NCBI GenBank assembly: GCA_945273835.1
Contig: CALYPL010000006.1
Coordinates: 52,703-116,702 of the forward strand
Reading direction: 5' to 3'
DNA length: 64,000 nt
DNA from: an uncultured Dysgonomonas sp.
GTDB taxonomy: Bacteria; Bacteroidota; Bacteroidia; Bacteroidales; Dysgonomonadaceae
Shown here: one piece after another, positions 16,277-25,052 of the stretch
How the letters are laid out: every line of letters begins with the position of its first letter
Position numbering within the stretch: position 1 is the first letter of the stretch
The notes under the pieces: generated by a model
Databases searched by the model: none
Seen by the model: the letters and a program-made list of their open reading frames with translations, nothing else
Told to the model about the DNA's origin: nothing
Translations under genes and position numbers: made by a program

Positions 16277-18070
16277 TTATAAATTTAATGAAGCATTTTT
16301 TGGATATTTTACACTGTAACTGATTTTATATATCTTGGTTTCACCCGCTTGAAGAGTATCTTCCCACGATATAACACCACTTTCCTCATCATTAACAGTC
16401 CAAGGCGTTGTTTCTTTCAATAATTCTACTTCAATATCTTTTTGTGTCGAACGCGGATATTGGTCTTTCAACTCCATTTTAACTGAATTAGATCGGTTAT
16501 TTTTGACAGTTATTTTATAGGTCAGCACTTTTTTTACATCGTTACCTAAAAATTTAGTGCTGCTGAAATCTTCCAACTTTTCCCTTTTCACCACCACTCG
16601 ATTGTCTGTACCAAGAGTCATACTTAAATCTTTTTTTGTTGACAAAGGGTCAATATCTGTTTCACCTATATAAGTGCCATCATATGTTATATTTGCTTTA
16701 CCCGACAGAAGTGCAAGGTTTTGCCAATCAGTGATGTCTGCTATCAAATATGTTTCGGTATCGAGTTTCGGAGCGCAATAATATTTATACTTTGCCTGAG
16801 CCTGACGGGTTTGCAGGTCAATACTTTGCTCTTTGCCATTACCGGGGATGGAAAAAGGCATATCAATATTATAAGACATACTAATCTGATTGTCCGCCAA
16901 TGATAAATAATCATCCATAGAAGTTTTGGTTAATATGTTTATCACACCGTTATCAAGATATTGTCTATTTTTTATTATGTCGGGATCTAATGAATTTATA
17001 TATTCACTATCAATAGGTTCACCGTTCAACAAATACTCTGTAGATGAATTGATTTTCTTATCATTCAAACGAAAACTTTCATCTGCTAACGCTTGATCAG
17101 CATAATAGTCATACGCAATTTCATCATTTGTTATCTTATATCTTTTATCGGAAGCCATCTTCATATTCCGTGATGTTAAATTACCCGAATAATATGTTAA
17201 GAACCATGTGTTAAACAAAGGGGCAATTTTTCCATTGCTGGGCATTGCTGTCGATAACGTGAGTTTTACCTTATCCCAATCAAGTCCTGTTGTCTGACGT
17301 ATTTTTGCTTTACTGCTTATAATTATCGGTTTTTCAGTTGATTCAATATTAATGTCATAATAAGGAACCCATACAGCTGAAGAAGTAAAATAGCTTATCG
17401 TTACCTCGTTCGGCATTGTAATAGGAGATGTAACCGCAAGATTAAGTATTCCTGACATTTTATTGTTCTTCAAAGATTCTTGGGCAAGTTGCTTGTCAAG
17501 ACGTTGAAGTGTGACGGTCAGTTCCTCTTTATTTTTATTAAGACCCTCCAATAATTTCTGTAATTCAACTGCCTTATTTTTGTAATATTCCATGTTTCTA
17601 TACAATTCATCTAAACTGAGACGGTCTTTTGTTCCTGAAACATTCTGGTTTATTCCTTTTTTTAAAATATCAGCCAAATCACTATTGATAATAATATCTC
17701 TTTTGACTTGCGATAATCGATTATTGCATATATCAATTGAATCTTGCAACTTTTTTACTTCTGGATTCTGCTTGCTATCGTAAAGAAAATCAGTTGAAAA
17801 CTGAGATGATGTAACAATCGCACCTTTAGAAACTTTTATTTTCAGACTGTTTTTATCTATTACAGGACTTAATCCATCTATTTTAATTTGGTTTTCTCCT
17901 TTGTTAAGATTTATACTAACTGTATGTGTCAATTCTGCACCTTTAAAATAAACGGTCGCATTGTTGAGCTTAGCATGATAGTTTTTGGGTAAAATAGGGG
18001 CACTCGCTTCCGCATGATTTAATACCGTAATTAACGATAATAATAACATGGATAAAATACTCTTTTTCAT
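16277..18070 (-). CDS. DUF4139 domain protein (mucoidy inhibitor MuiA-like)
   Basis: 597 aa with an N-terminal signal peptide (ILSMLLLSLITVLNHAEA). Residues about 30-130 are the N-terminal DUF4140-like domain (NATVYFKGAELTHTVSINL), then a coiled coil (about 135-215, rich in Leu, Lys and Asn), then a DUF4139 domain starting near VTISYFTSSAVWVPYYDI and ending with the beta-sandwich KISYSVKYP. The family is periplasmic or surface-located and linked to mucoidy in some bacteria, but its mechanism is not known. Single-gene unit with a long upstream gap. Confidence 0.82.
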   Translation of the reverse strand: MKKSILSMLLLSLITVLNHAEASAPILPKNYHAKLNNATVYFKGAELTHTVSINLNKGENQIKIDGLSPVIDKNSLKIKVSKGAIVTSSQFSTDFLYDSKQNPEVKKLQDSIDICNNRLSQVKRDIIINSDLADILKKGINQNVSGTKDRLSLDELYRNMEYYKNKAVELQKLLEGLNKNKEELTVTLQRLDKQLAQESLKNNKMSGILNLAVTSPITMPNEVTISYFTSSAVWVPYYDINIESTEKPIIISSKAKIRQTTGLDWDKVKLTLSTAMPSNGKIAPLFNTWFLTYYSGNLTSRNMKMASDKRYKITNDEIAYDYYADQALADESFRLNDKKINSSTEYLLNGEPIDSEYINSLDPDIIKNRQYLDNGVINILTKTSMDDYLSLADNQISMSYNIDMPFSIPGNGKEQSIDLQTRQAQAKYKYYCAPKLDTETYLIADITDWQNLALLSGKANITYDGTYIGETDIDPLSTKKDLSMTLGTDNRVVVKREKLEDFSSTKFLGNDVKKVLTYKITVKNNRSNSVKMELKDQYPRSTQKDIEVELLKETTPWTVNDEESGVISWEDTLQAGETKIYKISYSVKYPKNASLNL

Positions 18071-18354
18071 AGATTTATTATTTAATTATTCAAACAGATG
18101 CTTCTCTTAAATCTGAGAAGTGTCTATGTTTTGCAACGATTGTGTCAGTATTATATACTAAACGAAGTTATTGTTTAATTACGCAAAGAAAAGATATATT
18201 TGAGACTTATCAATATTCTTTCTATAAAAAATATCTTTCAAAGATAAGGTTTCAGATATTTTTTTTAATGGGAACGATTGTTCTTATAAGAAGTTGGATT
18301 TTTAATTCGTTATTTTATCTATATCTTACAGTAAAGTAAAACATGGTTTAGATA

Positions 18355-18384
18355 CAAAATTAGAACTTAAGTTTAGCTGCAAAA
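18355..18384 (-). promoter_or_regulatory. Candidate promoter for the MuiA-like gene
   Basis: On the minus strand TTTTG (18380-18384) is followed after 17 bp by TAATTTTG (18355-18362), resembling the paired -33/-7 layout of Bacteroidetes. The leader to the ATG at 18070 would be about 280 nt. Confidence 0.4.
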
Positions 18385-18388
18385 CTGT

Positions 18389-18405
18389 TACTTTTGTTAC
18401 TTTTG
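18389..18405 (+). promoter_or_regulatory. Tandem TACTTTTG boxes pointing into the WYL gene 3' end
   Basis: Two exact copies of TACTTTTG (18389-18396 and 18398-18405), each matching TAnnTTTG, on the plus strand where no plus-strand gene follows. They could drive an antisense RNA over the WYL regulator gene or be fortuitous. Confidence 0.3.
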
Positions 18406-18448
18406 CAAACATACCTTTATTTAATTAATTTAATAGTTACATATTAAA

Positions 18449-19378
18449 TCACAATAAACTATTATCTATAAGTTGTCGGGCTATCTGCTTCAATTCATCA
18501 GGATAAATAACTTCGGCTATATCGGTATAAGATAAATACCATCTTGCGAAATGCCTGATTGAAAACGTCATAAAATGTAAATCGATGTAGTCATCTTGAG
18601 ACCGTTCTTCAATCAGCCCATGGTAATAGCGATCTTCATCCATTATCGAATAGTTTTGCTTCGAAGTTCTTAGTATGATTTTTTGCATTTTTGCTTCATG
18701 CCCAAGCTTTTTCAAAAAAGTTTTGAAAGAAGGATGATCGTGATTTATAGGCGTTTCAGTAAGTATTATATTTCGGATTCGCCTAAGATGGAATGTTCTG
18801 TAATCTCGTTTACCATGGCAATAAGCTATCAGGTACCAGTTCGACTGTGAAAAGAATACCCCAATCGGGTCTATTTCTCTCTCATTTTCACACTGAACGT
18901 GATAGCTGAAATATTGTATACGAATCCGCTTATTTTTAATTATCTGATCAACGATTGTATCAATGGTACTAAGGGATTGAATAGGAAGATTGGAATGGCA
19001 GGCATTAATTATGTCAGAAACTTCATTTATATGGTCTTTTTCAGTAGATTTTATTACAGCTTTTATCTTATCCATAGCTGAATTGTAATTCAAGTTGATC
19101 AAGCTGTCAGTATATGTATTTACTATTTGTTTGGCGACTAACAACGCAAGTGTTTCAGATCGAGTAAACATCAAAGGGGGTAATTTGTATCCCTCAACAA
19201 GTGAATAGCCTTCGTAACCATCGCCGGCAATGGGTATCCCTGATTCGGCAAGTGCTTGGAGATCTCGATATACGGTACGCTTACTGATTTGAAAACGATC
19301 GGCTATTGACATCACTTTCACAGATGAAGAAGATTGCAACATATTGAGTATTGCCGACAAACGATCTACTCGGTTCAT
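18449..19378 (-). CDS. WYL-domain transcriptional regulator (YafY/DeoR-like)
   Basis: 309 aa. Residues about 1-60 are a winged helix-turn-helix (RLSAILNMLQSS, then ISKRTVYRDLQALAESGIPI) typical of HTH_11 regulators. The WYL domain covers about residues 135-230, with the motif region SNWYLIAYCHGKRDYRTFHL, followed by the C-terminal WCX extension. Such proteins bind nucleic acids or other ligands and control stress, repair or defence genes. It lies 74 bp downstream of a VOC-protein gene on the same strand but has its own -7 box. Confidence 0.9.
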   Translation of the reverse strand: MNRVDRLSAILNMLQSSSSVKVMSIADRFQISKRTVYRDLQALAESGIPIAGDGYEGYSLVEGYKLPPLMFTRSETLALLVAKQIVNTYTDSLINLNYNSAMDKIKAVIKSTEKDHINEVSDIINACHSNLPIQSLSTIDTIVDQIIKNKRIRIQYFSYHVQCENEREIDPIGVFFSQSNWYLIAYCHGKRDYRTFHLRRIRNIILTETPINHDHPSFKTFLKKLGHEAKMQKIILRTSKQNYSIMDEDRYYHGLIEERSQDDYIDLHFMTFSIRHFARWYLSYTDIAEVIYPDELKQIARQLIDNSLL

Positions 19379-19397
19379 TTGGTTCTACTTTTGATTG

Positions 19398-19405
19398 CAA
19401 AAATA
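19398..19405 (-). promoter_or_regulatory. -7 box for the WYL regulator
   Basis: TATTTTTG on the minus strand matches TAnnTTTG and lies 19 bp before the ATG at 19378. Confidence 0.5.
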
Positions 19406-19452
19406 AAGATTGGCCGATAATCAGCCAATCTTTTAATGGGTTAAATTATTAT

Positions 19453-19872
19453 TTATGGATTATAACCCTCATCAGTCATCATTATCAGCCAAGAGATACC
19501 ATATTTATCGGTCAATTCACCCAACCCATCGCAGAAAAACGTTTTCTGAAAAGGCATAGTTATAACAGCATCTTCCGAGAAAGCATCAAATACTCTACGG
19601 CATTCATCCAGATTTTCAAAAACAAGGACTAATTTATTGTTGTTTCCGACAACTACTTTCTCGTCGTGATTTGCATCTTCACCTGCCAACTCAAAGTTTG
19701 GCAATTCCACAATCATATGTGAAATCTTGTGTTGATCTTCTGGCGCAAATTGTTGGTCCGGATCTTGCTCTTTACGGAAGAGGAAAGAAACTTTTCCATT
19801 TAGTGTTTGACTATAAAAATTAAGGGCTTCTTCACATGTCCCAGGAAAAATGAGATGTACTTTTAATTTCAT
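19453..19872 (-). CDS. VOC family protein (PhnB/glyoxalase-like)
   Basis: 139-aa single-domain protein of the vicinal oxygen chelate superfamily. The start HLIFPGTCEEALNFYSQTLNG and the end KTFFCDGLGELTDKYGISWL are typical of the PhnB-like branch, where Phe/Trp-rich strands and a Glu or His would bind metal. Members include dioxygenases, resistance proteins and methyltransferase-like proteins; the reaction here is unknown. It precedes the WYL regulator gene on the same strand. Confidence 0.85.
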   Translation of the reverse strand: MKLKVHLIFPGTCEEALNFYSQTLNGKVSFLFRKEQDPDQQFAPEDQHKISHMIVELPNFELAGEDANHDEKVVVGNNNKLVLVFENLDECRRVFDAFSEDAVITMPFQKTFFCDGLGELTDKYGISWLIMMTDEGYNP

Positions 19873-19901
19873 ATTGCTTCATATTTTAATGATTACAGAA
19901 G

Positions 19902-19909
19902 CAAATGTA
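19902..19909 (-). promoter_or_regulatory. -7 box for the VOC gene
   Basis: TACATTTG on the minus strand matches TAnnTTTG, about 30 bp upstream of the ATG at 19872. Confidence 0.5.
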
Positions 19910-20009
19910 ATGCACCAAAGTGTCAGCCTTATGTCACAGTTTTAAAAAAAATCGGGATTTATGAAAAATTTGAAGCAAAAATTCCTTTAATAAAAGGATG
20001 GGGACGGCA

Positions 20010-21047
20010 TCAAACTGCAGGTATAATTAAACTAATAAACCAATATACTATCATAGCCAGTACAGCACTAATAGGTATTGTTAATATCCAAGCGATAAGT
20101 AGATCTTTAGTAACCCCCCAACGCACTGCCGACAAACGCTTTACCGAACCAACTCCAATAATACTACCTGTTATAACGTGTGTTGTGCTAACCGGAACTT
20201 TCAGTAATTCGGTAATGAATAGAGTCAATGCTCCTGCTGTCTGAGCACAAAAACCTTCGACAGGAGTTATTTTGGTTATACGGTTACCCATTGTCTTCAT
20301 AATCTTCCAACCTCCTGAAATTGTACCTAAAGCTATTGCTGAGAAACAAGCTATTGGAACCCAATCATGCATGTTATTCATATTCTCCATCCATAAATAG
20401 GGGCTTATATTTGGATCCATCTTAGTTGCAGCAATCAATGCCGCGGCTATGATACCCATTACTTTCTGGGAGTCGTTAAGACCATGCCCGATACTAAGCA
20501 AAGCGGACGAAATAAGCTGAAGATTTTTAAACCAACGATCCATTCGGGCAGGTTTAGCATTACGAGCCAGATGGAGAGTTATTATGGTTATTATATTACC
20601 TCCAACCATACCGACAAGAGGTGCTACAACGATGAAAAGGGCTATTTTCCCGATTACTGAACCGTGAACGGCACTAAATCCGGCTGCAGCTATGGCAGCT
20701 CCGGCAAAACCTCCGATAAGTGTATGGGACGATGAGGATGGTATACCTAATCGCCATGTGACAAGATTCCAAACTATTGCCGCAACTAAACCAGCTATAA
20801 CGACGTGAAAGGTCACATATTCTTCTACTACTGTTTTTGAGACTGTATCGGCTATACCGAAACTTCCGATTATGTATTTGGCTATAAAAAAAGCCAGAAA
20901 GTTAAAAAACGCTGACCATATAACGGCTTGCGTAGGGGTAAGGACTTTGGTTGATACTACTGTTGCTATTGAATTTGCCGCGTCATGAAATCCGTTGATA
21001 AAGTCGAAAACAATAGCTAAAACAATAATAATTATCAGAAAAGTCAT
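20010..21047 (-). CDS. PiT-family inorganic phosphate transporter
   Basis: 345-aa inner-membrane transporter for phosphate coupled to H+ or a metal. Both PiT signatures are visible: GFHDAANSIATVVST near residue 20 and GLNDSQKVMGI in the middle, with SSSHTLIGG and STTHVITGS forming the inverted repeats. About ten membrane helices. The short form lacks the large loop of longer PiT proteins. It begins 12 bp after the PhoU-like DUF47 gene, a standard pairing in which the partner modulates transport. Confidence 0.94.
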   Translation of the reverse strand: MTFLIIIIVLAIVFDFINGFHDAANSIATVVSTKVLTPTQAVIWSAFFNFLAFFIAKYIIGSFGIADTVSKTVVEEYVTFHVVIAGLVAAIVWNLVTWRLGIPSSSSHTLIGGFAGAAIAAAGFSAVHGSVIGKIALFIVVAPLVGMVGGNIITIITLHLARNAKPARMDRWFKNLQLISSALLSIGHGLNDSQKVMGIIAAALIAATKMDPNISPYLWMENMNNMHDWVPIACFSAIALGTISGGWKIMKTMGNRITKITPVEGFCAQTAGALTLFITELLKVPVSTTHVITGSIIGVGSVKRLSAVRWGVTKDLLIAWILTIPISAVLAMIVYWFISLIIPAV

Positions 21048-21059
21048 TGGTTCGGCAGA

Positions 21060-21707
21060 TTATGAATATTTTATAATAATGGTCTTAATTATCTTCCCAA
21101 CAGTTTCAGCAGCATCGGTTGTTCGCTCCAATTCATGCAAGATGTCTTTCAGCTTGATAACTTCAATGGCATCTGTTTCGTTTTCAAATAAGTCTATTAA
21201 AAAATGCTCGTATACGTCATCTGATTTTGCTTCGATGATACCTAACTCTTTGCAATAACTTTGTATATTGTTATTGCTTTTCTTAAAATCATCAAGTTCT
21301 GCAATTGCTTTGAAAATGCATTCAGCTGAATCACGTGCCAAAATTGCTAAACTCTTAGCGGCTTCGGGCATTACTTTAGGGTTATAAAGCATTATGCGCT
21401 TTGCACAGCTATTCAGCAAATCTGTAACATCGTCCATTGTTGACGAAAGTTGATTTATATCTTCACGGTCAAATGGTGTTATGAATGTATTATTAAGCTC
21501 TTCAAAAATCTGATTCTGAATTTTATCGCCTCTACGTTCCTGTTCTTTCATCTTTTTGTAATTCTCAACAGCATCTTCATGCGATGTTGATTGCACACAT
21601 TCTACAATAAGATTGGAGGCTGCCAAAATAACATTGGACATTTCACTCAGTAAAAGGAAGAATTTGTTTTCTTTCGGTTTAAACCTATCAAAAAGGCTAT
21701 TTTTCAT
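21060..21707 (-). CDS. DUF47 (PhoU-like) phosphate transport regulator
   Basis: 215-aa all-helical cytoplasmic protein. Repeated helices carry the PhoU-like acid motifs, for example EQERRGDKIQNQIFEELN and DREDINQLSSTMDDVTDLLN, which bind metal clusters. It is the first gene of a two-gene unit with the PiT transporter and probably adjusts its activity. Length and sequence fit the DUF47 family, not classical PhoU (about 220 aa with two repeats), but the fold is shared. Confidence 0.92.
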   Translation of the reverse strand: MKNSLFDRFKPKENKFFLLLSEMSNVILAASNLIVECVQSTSHEDAVENYKKMKEQERRGDKIQNQIFEELNNTFITPFDREDINQLSSTMDDVTDLLNSCAKRIMLYNPKVMPEAAKSLAILARDSAECIFKAIAELDDFKKSNNNIQSYCKELGIIEAKSDDVYEHFLIDLFENETDAIEVIKLKDILHELERTTDAAETVGKIIKTIIIKYS

Positions 21708-21782
21708 AATGGGGTATGTATAATGTTAGATAGCGATGGATATCAATATGTTGCTTGATTAAATCACCTTCTTTCATAGTTA

Positions 21783-21790
21783 CAAAGGTA
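21783..21790 (-). promoter_or_regulatory. -7 box for the DUF47-PiT operon
   Basis: TACCTTTG on the minus strand matches TAnnTTTG, about 75 bp before the ATG at 21707. No Pho-type box can be identified by eye. Confidence 0.5.
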
Positions 21791-21896
21791 AAGAAAAAAT
21801 ATTAATATGGTGTCTGTTTCATCTAAAAATGACAACGTGTTATAATCTACTAAGAATTGTTTGATTATTCATAAAAGTTAATTAGGAAAAATGCTT

Positions 21897-22496
21897 TTAG
21901 TTCAATGACTTATTTACCTTATCTATATAATCGAATATTTCTTCTGCACCTGAACGATGTTCTGATGATGTAAGAAACACGTGAGGCAATTCTTCCCAAG
22001 TTTCTTTGAGTTTATTGAGATAGATATCTACATTTTCTTTTAGGCGCCCTTTACTTATTTTATCTATTTTTGTAAAAATGATTGAAAAAGGGACCCCATT
22101 TTCTCCTAACCAATTAATAAACTCTAAATCTATCTTTTGAGGTTCGTGACGACAATCGAGCAATAGAAATAGTGATGTGAGTTGAGTACGCTTTAATATA
22201 TACGAATCTATTATCCGGCGAATTTGTTCACGTCCCTCTTTTCCTCGTTGAGCATATCCGTATCCGGGTAAATCGACTAAATACCAATTATTATTTATAA
22301 TGAAGTGATTGATCAATTGTGTCTTACCGGGCTTAGAAGATGTCATAGCCAATCCCTTACGATTGGTCAACATATTAATGAGTGATGATTTACCGACATT
22401 AGATCTTCCAATGAAAGCATATTCCGGCAGTCCGTCTTGTGGACATTTACGATAATCGGTATTACTTATTACAAATTTTGCGTCTTTTATTATCAT
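21897..22496 (-). CDS. engB: Ribosome biogenesis GTPase EngB/YsxC/YihA
   Basis: 199-aa essential GTPase acting late in large-subunit assembly. The G motifs are clear: G1 [13 protein letters not shown]3 DLPGYGYA, G4 TKID, and the switch region [18 protein letters not shown]. The family length is matched. It lies 15 bp downstream of the DUF2007 gene and belongs to an operon starting at the TPR gene. Confidence 0.95.
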   Translation of the reverse strand: MIIKDAKFVISNTDYRKCPQDGLPEYAFIGRSNVGKSSLINMLTNRKGLAMTSSKPGKTQLINHFIINNNWYLVDLPGYGYAQRGKEGREQIRRIIDSYILKRTQLTSLFLLLDCRHEPQKIDLEFINWLGENGVPFSIIFTKIDKISKGRLKENVDIYLNKLKETWEELPHVFLTSSEHRSGAEEIFDYIDKVNKSLN

Positions 22497-22511
22497 ATAT
22501 AGTGGTATACA

Positions 22512-22751
22512 TTATTCTTCATAATCTTCTTTGCGGGCAAGACCTCCTTCTATTAGCAATTTAATAGCTCGTTTTGCATCGGCGAGAGGAACTTGTAATT
22601 GGGCCCCTGAATTATTTGAGAAAAAAGGGTAAAGCAGAGATGTATGCTCGTTCTTTATGAAACAGAGTATATTTTCTGATTCTAAATACGATTTTGCCAC
22701 AGCAAGATCAGATATAAAGGGAGATGTTTTTATTGTAACCAATTCGTTCAT
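22512..22751 (-). CDS. DUF2007 family protein
   Basis: 79 aa, a single small alpha/beta domain: LVTIKTSPFISDLAVAKSYL, then a variable loop (TSLLYPFFSNNSGA), then LQVPLADAKRAIKLLIEGG. This is the DUF2007 putative signal-transducing fold, and it resembles the N-terminal domain of the two Usp proteins at 9674 and 10827 in the same window. Function unknown. It sits between the TPR gene (58 bp) and engB (15 bp). Confidence 0.85.
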   Translation of the reverse strand: MNELVTIKTSPFISDLAVAKSYLESENILCFIKNEHTSLLYPFFSNNSGAQLQVPLADAKRAIKLLIEGGLARKEDYEE

Positions 22752-22809
22752 TTTCGATAATTTCTATGGAATTACATGTAAGACATCGAAGTGGATTTCT
22801 TTCTGTGCT

Positions 22810-24243
22810 TTAAAATTCATTGGATTTTATTTCTGTATTTCGTGCATATTTCTCAAGATCGGCAATCTGTTCGTTCAGTTGTTCCTGCCTTCTCTCTAAA
22901 CTTAAAATTGATCCTGCGGAACGTTTCTTGAGATCGTCATTCATCCGTAAATAGTCAGCTCGCAGTTTATCTAAATCTTTATTGACAATTTTCAGCTCGT
23001 TACGAGCCTGAATGGCTTTAAAATACGCTTCGTAAGCATCTTTGTTCTTAAAGTCAGACAGGGTATAATATGTATGCTTATCATTGACGATAAATTCAAA
23101 ATCACGAACTGCTTTCTGCTTAACCTGGGGCATTTTACGGGCTAATGATATGATACTGGAATAATCGGTTCCTTCACGCCAAGAATCTTTAATACTTGTA
23201 ATTAATGCACGTTTTACTTTATATGCTTCGTTATTACTTTCTACATTTTTGACTGATTTATTGGGGATGAATGTATATATACATACACTATCTTTAGGCT
23301 GAAATCTATCGCTGGCAAACCAGCCGACGCCTTTTTCTTCATCAATTACCATCATATAATCATTATAATTTGAATTGAAAGGCATATTTAATCTTTCAGG
23401 GACAAGGTAATTATCGTTATTCAAACTATAGCGTGATACGAATAAATCATATCCTCCGAGTGAAGAATCGTCCTCCGCGGCAAAATATATTGTGACGCCA
23501 TCAGTCAATACGTAGGGATAATTAGTATTACCGTTCAAATTGAAATTATTAGGTGATAGCTTCCGTTCGTTACCGAATTTGTCTAATAGTTTATCCATCG
23601 AATAAAGTGTATATAATCCGACTGAATCGGGTTGAGAGAAATATATTTTAGACTCCTTTTCGTTAGAATAAACTGTCGAATTGACCGATATGTTGGATGA
23701 GAATACCTGATTGAAATATTCTACTTTGCCACTACTCGGACTGAGTTTATAGGCTGAAAGAAATTTTGTTTTAGCGACAACTAGGCTATCTATAATCTGT
23801 ACATCTTCTACATTAGCAACCATCCGACGTAGTCGGGTCATATTATTTATTTCGGCATCTAATTCTGCATGAGCTGCTTCATCGCCTTTTTTACGCAACA
23901 AATTCCCATATTTATCGAAAAACCGTTTTGCTTCATCGAAACGATATTGACGTGTGTAAAGAGAGCCTAAATAAAGATTGGCATCTTTAACTCCTTTTTT
24001 GGCAGCATTGTTCAGACATTCTTCTGCTTTTGTACAATCTCCATCTGTTTTGAGCAAACAGGCTCCATAAAAAAAGTTAAGAAAACCGTCTGCGGGTTTA
24101 TCATTATATTCGCGCTGAAATGTTGGAAAAGCCTTATTGTACTCTTTATTCTTGAAAAGTTCTTTAGCCTCAGCTAACGTCTGCGACCCAAGTGCTGATG
24201 AACAGCTAAGCATTAACAAAATGCAAACTAAATTTTTTTTCAT
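22810..24243 (-). CDS. Exported TPR protein with beta-propeller-like middle
   Basis: 477 aa from the ATG at 24243, chosen because a signal peptide (KKNLVCILLMLSCSSALGS) follows directly. Residues about 20-130 contain TPR-like helices (KELFKNKEYNKAFPTFQREY, FYGACLLKTDGDCTKAEECL). Residues about 190-330 hold PD40/WD-like beta repeats (GGYDLFVSRYS, FASDRFQ), the layout of OmpA-associated Bacteroidetes proteins, but the C-terminus is a coiled coil (SILSLERRQEQLNEQIADLE) and not an OmpA domain. Function unknown; periplasmic or outer-membrane location is likely. Confidence 0.78.
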   Translation of the reverse strand: MKKNLVCILLMLSCSSALGSQTLAEAKELFKNKEYNKAFPTFQREYNDKPADGFLNFFYGACLLKTDGDCTKAEECLNNAAKKGVKDANLYLGSLYTRQYRFDEAKRFFDKYGNLLRKKGDEAAHAELDAEINNMTRLRRMVANVEDVQIIDSLVVAKTKFLSAYKLSPSSGKVEYFNQVFSSNISVNSTVYSNEKESKIYFSQPDSVGLYTLYSMDKLLDKFGNERKLSPNNFNLNGNTNYPYVLTDGVTIYFAAEDDSSLGGYDLFVSRYSLNNDNYLVPERLNMPFNSNYNDYMMVIDEEKGVGWFASDRFQPKDSVCIYTFIPNKSVKNVESNNEAYKVKRALITSIKDSWREGTDYSSIISLARKMPQVKQKAVRDFEFIVNDKHTYYTLSDFKNKDAYEAYFKAIQARNELKIVNKDLDKLRADYLRMNDDLKKRSAGSILSLERRQEQLNEQIADLEKYARNTEIKSNEF

Positions 24244-24312
24244 AAACTCATTTGAAGCTATCATACTAAGCATTCAAAGATAAGAATTAAAAACCGAAAC
24301 TCACTGAAGTTA

Positions 24313-24320
24313 CAAATATA
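24313..24320 (-). promoter_or_regulatory. -7 box for the TPR-DUF2007-engB operon
   Basis: TATATTTG on the minus strand matches TAnnTTTG, about 70 bp before the ATG at 24243. Confidence 0.5.
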
Positions 24321-24362
24321 AGACTTACTTTTATACGTCTAATTATCTTAAATAATTCACTA

Positions 24363-24737
24363 ATGAACTTCACCGGATTATATACTATTCTTTTGCTGAT
24401 AGTTTCCAACTCATTTATGACATTTGCCTGGTATGGTCACCTTAAAATGAAAGAATATTCATGGTTCGCTGCTCTTCCATTATTCGGAGTGATACTCTTT
24501 AGTTGGGGAATTGCTTTTTTTGAATATTGCTTTCAAGTTCCTGCCAACAGAATCGGTTTTCAAGAAAATGGTGGTCCGTTCTCTCTTATACAATTAAAAG
24601 TAATTCAGGAAGCAATTACTCTGATCGTTTTTGTCGTGTTCAGCACTATTGCTTTTAAATCGGAAGCTTTTAAATGGAATCATATTTTAGCATTTATCCT
24701 TTTAATCGGAGCAGTTTATCTTGTCTTTAAAAAATAG
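24363..24737 (+). CDS. DUF486 family (DMT-like) small membrane protein
   Basis: 124 aa with four membrane helices, matching the short DUF486 family related to small multidrug-resistance-like transporters. Diagnostic stretches are SNSFMTFAWYGHLK near the N-terminus and GIAFFEYCFQVPANRIG in the middle. Substrate unknown. It is a lone gene divergent from the TPR operon. Confidence 0.88.
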   Translation: MNFTGLYTILLLIVSNSFMTFAWYGHLKMKEYSWFAALPLFGVILFSWGIAFFEYCFQVPANRIGFQENGGPFSLIQLKVIQEAITLIVFVVFSTIAFKSEAFKWNHILAFILLIGAVYLVFKK

Positions 24738-25052
24738 CACACCTATTTAAAAAAAATTAATTATACGGTATTACGTATTAAAATATACTAACATCTCATA
24801 AATATTATATATATTGCAATGTCTTTTAATAGATAATTAATATATGCAATATTGCAGGATTTTAATCTTACCATTATGTAATACATGTATTTTCCTCATA
24901 AATGCGATCGAGTATCCCATTTTCTTTATATAAATAGATAAACCAAATTTCTTTTATGGCTAAACATGCTATAATTTAGTATAGTTAATATAAATATAGA
25001 TTATCTATTTTCCTTTCAAGCTGTTCTAAATTCAATTGTTTTTCACGTTCTT
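24738..25052. other. 315-bp AT-rich intergenic region before the SusR-like gene
   Basis: No gene seen. Strongly AT-rich with overlapping TATA/ATAT runs and no clear TAnnTTTG box or stable hairpin. It should contain the promoter of the regulator that follows. Confidence 0.45.

Larger units (their letters stand above)
18071..18448. other. 378-bp intergenic region with several promoter-like boxes
   Basis: No convincing gene. It holds a small hairpin CTTCTC/GAGAAG at 18101-18120, a minus-strand -7 box (18355-18362) with an upstream TTTTG, and two tandem plus-strand TACTTTTG boxes (18389-18405). A 65-codon frame from a GTG at 18142 is AT-driven and unsupported. Confidence 0.5.

Noticed and set aside
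18142..18339. 65-codon frame in the muiA-WYL gap
   Set aside because: Starts with GTG, has AT-driven composition rich in Phe, Tyr, Leu and Lys, no family resemblance, and overlaps promoter-like elements and the muiA leader.
24738..25052. AT-rich tract as a possible origin or repeat array
   Set aside because: Contains scattered TATA/ATAT runs but no ordered iterons, DnaA-box cluster or replication genes nearby.
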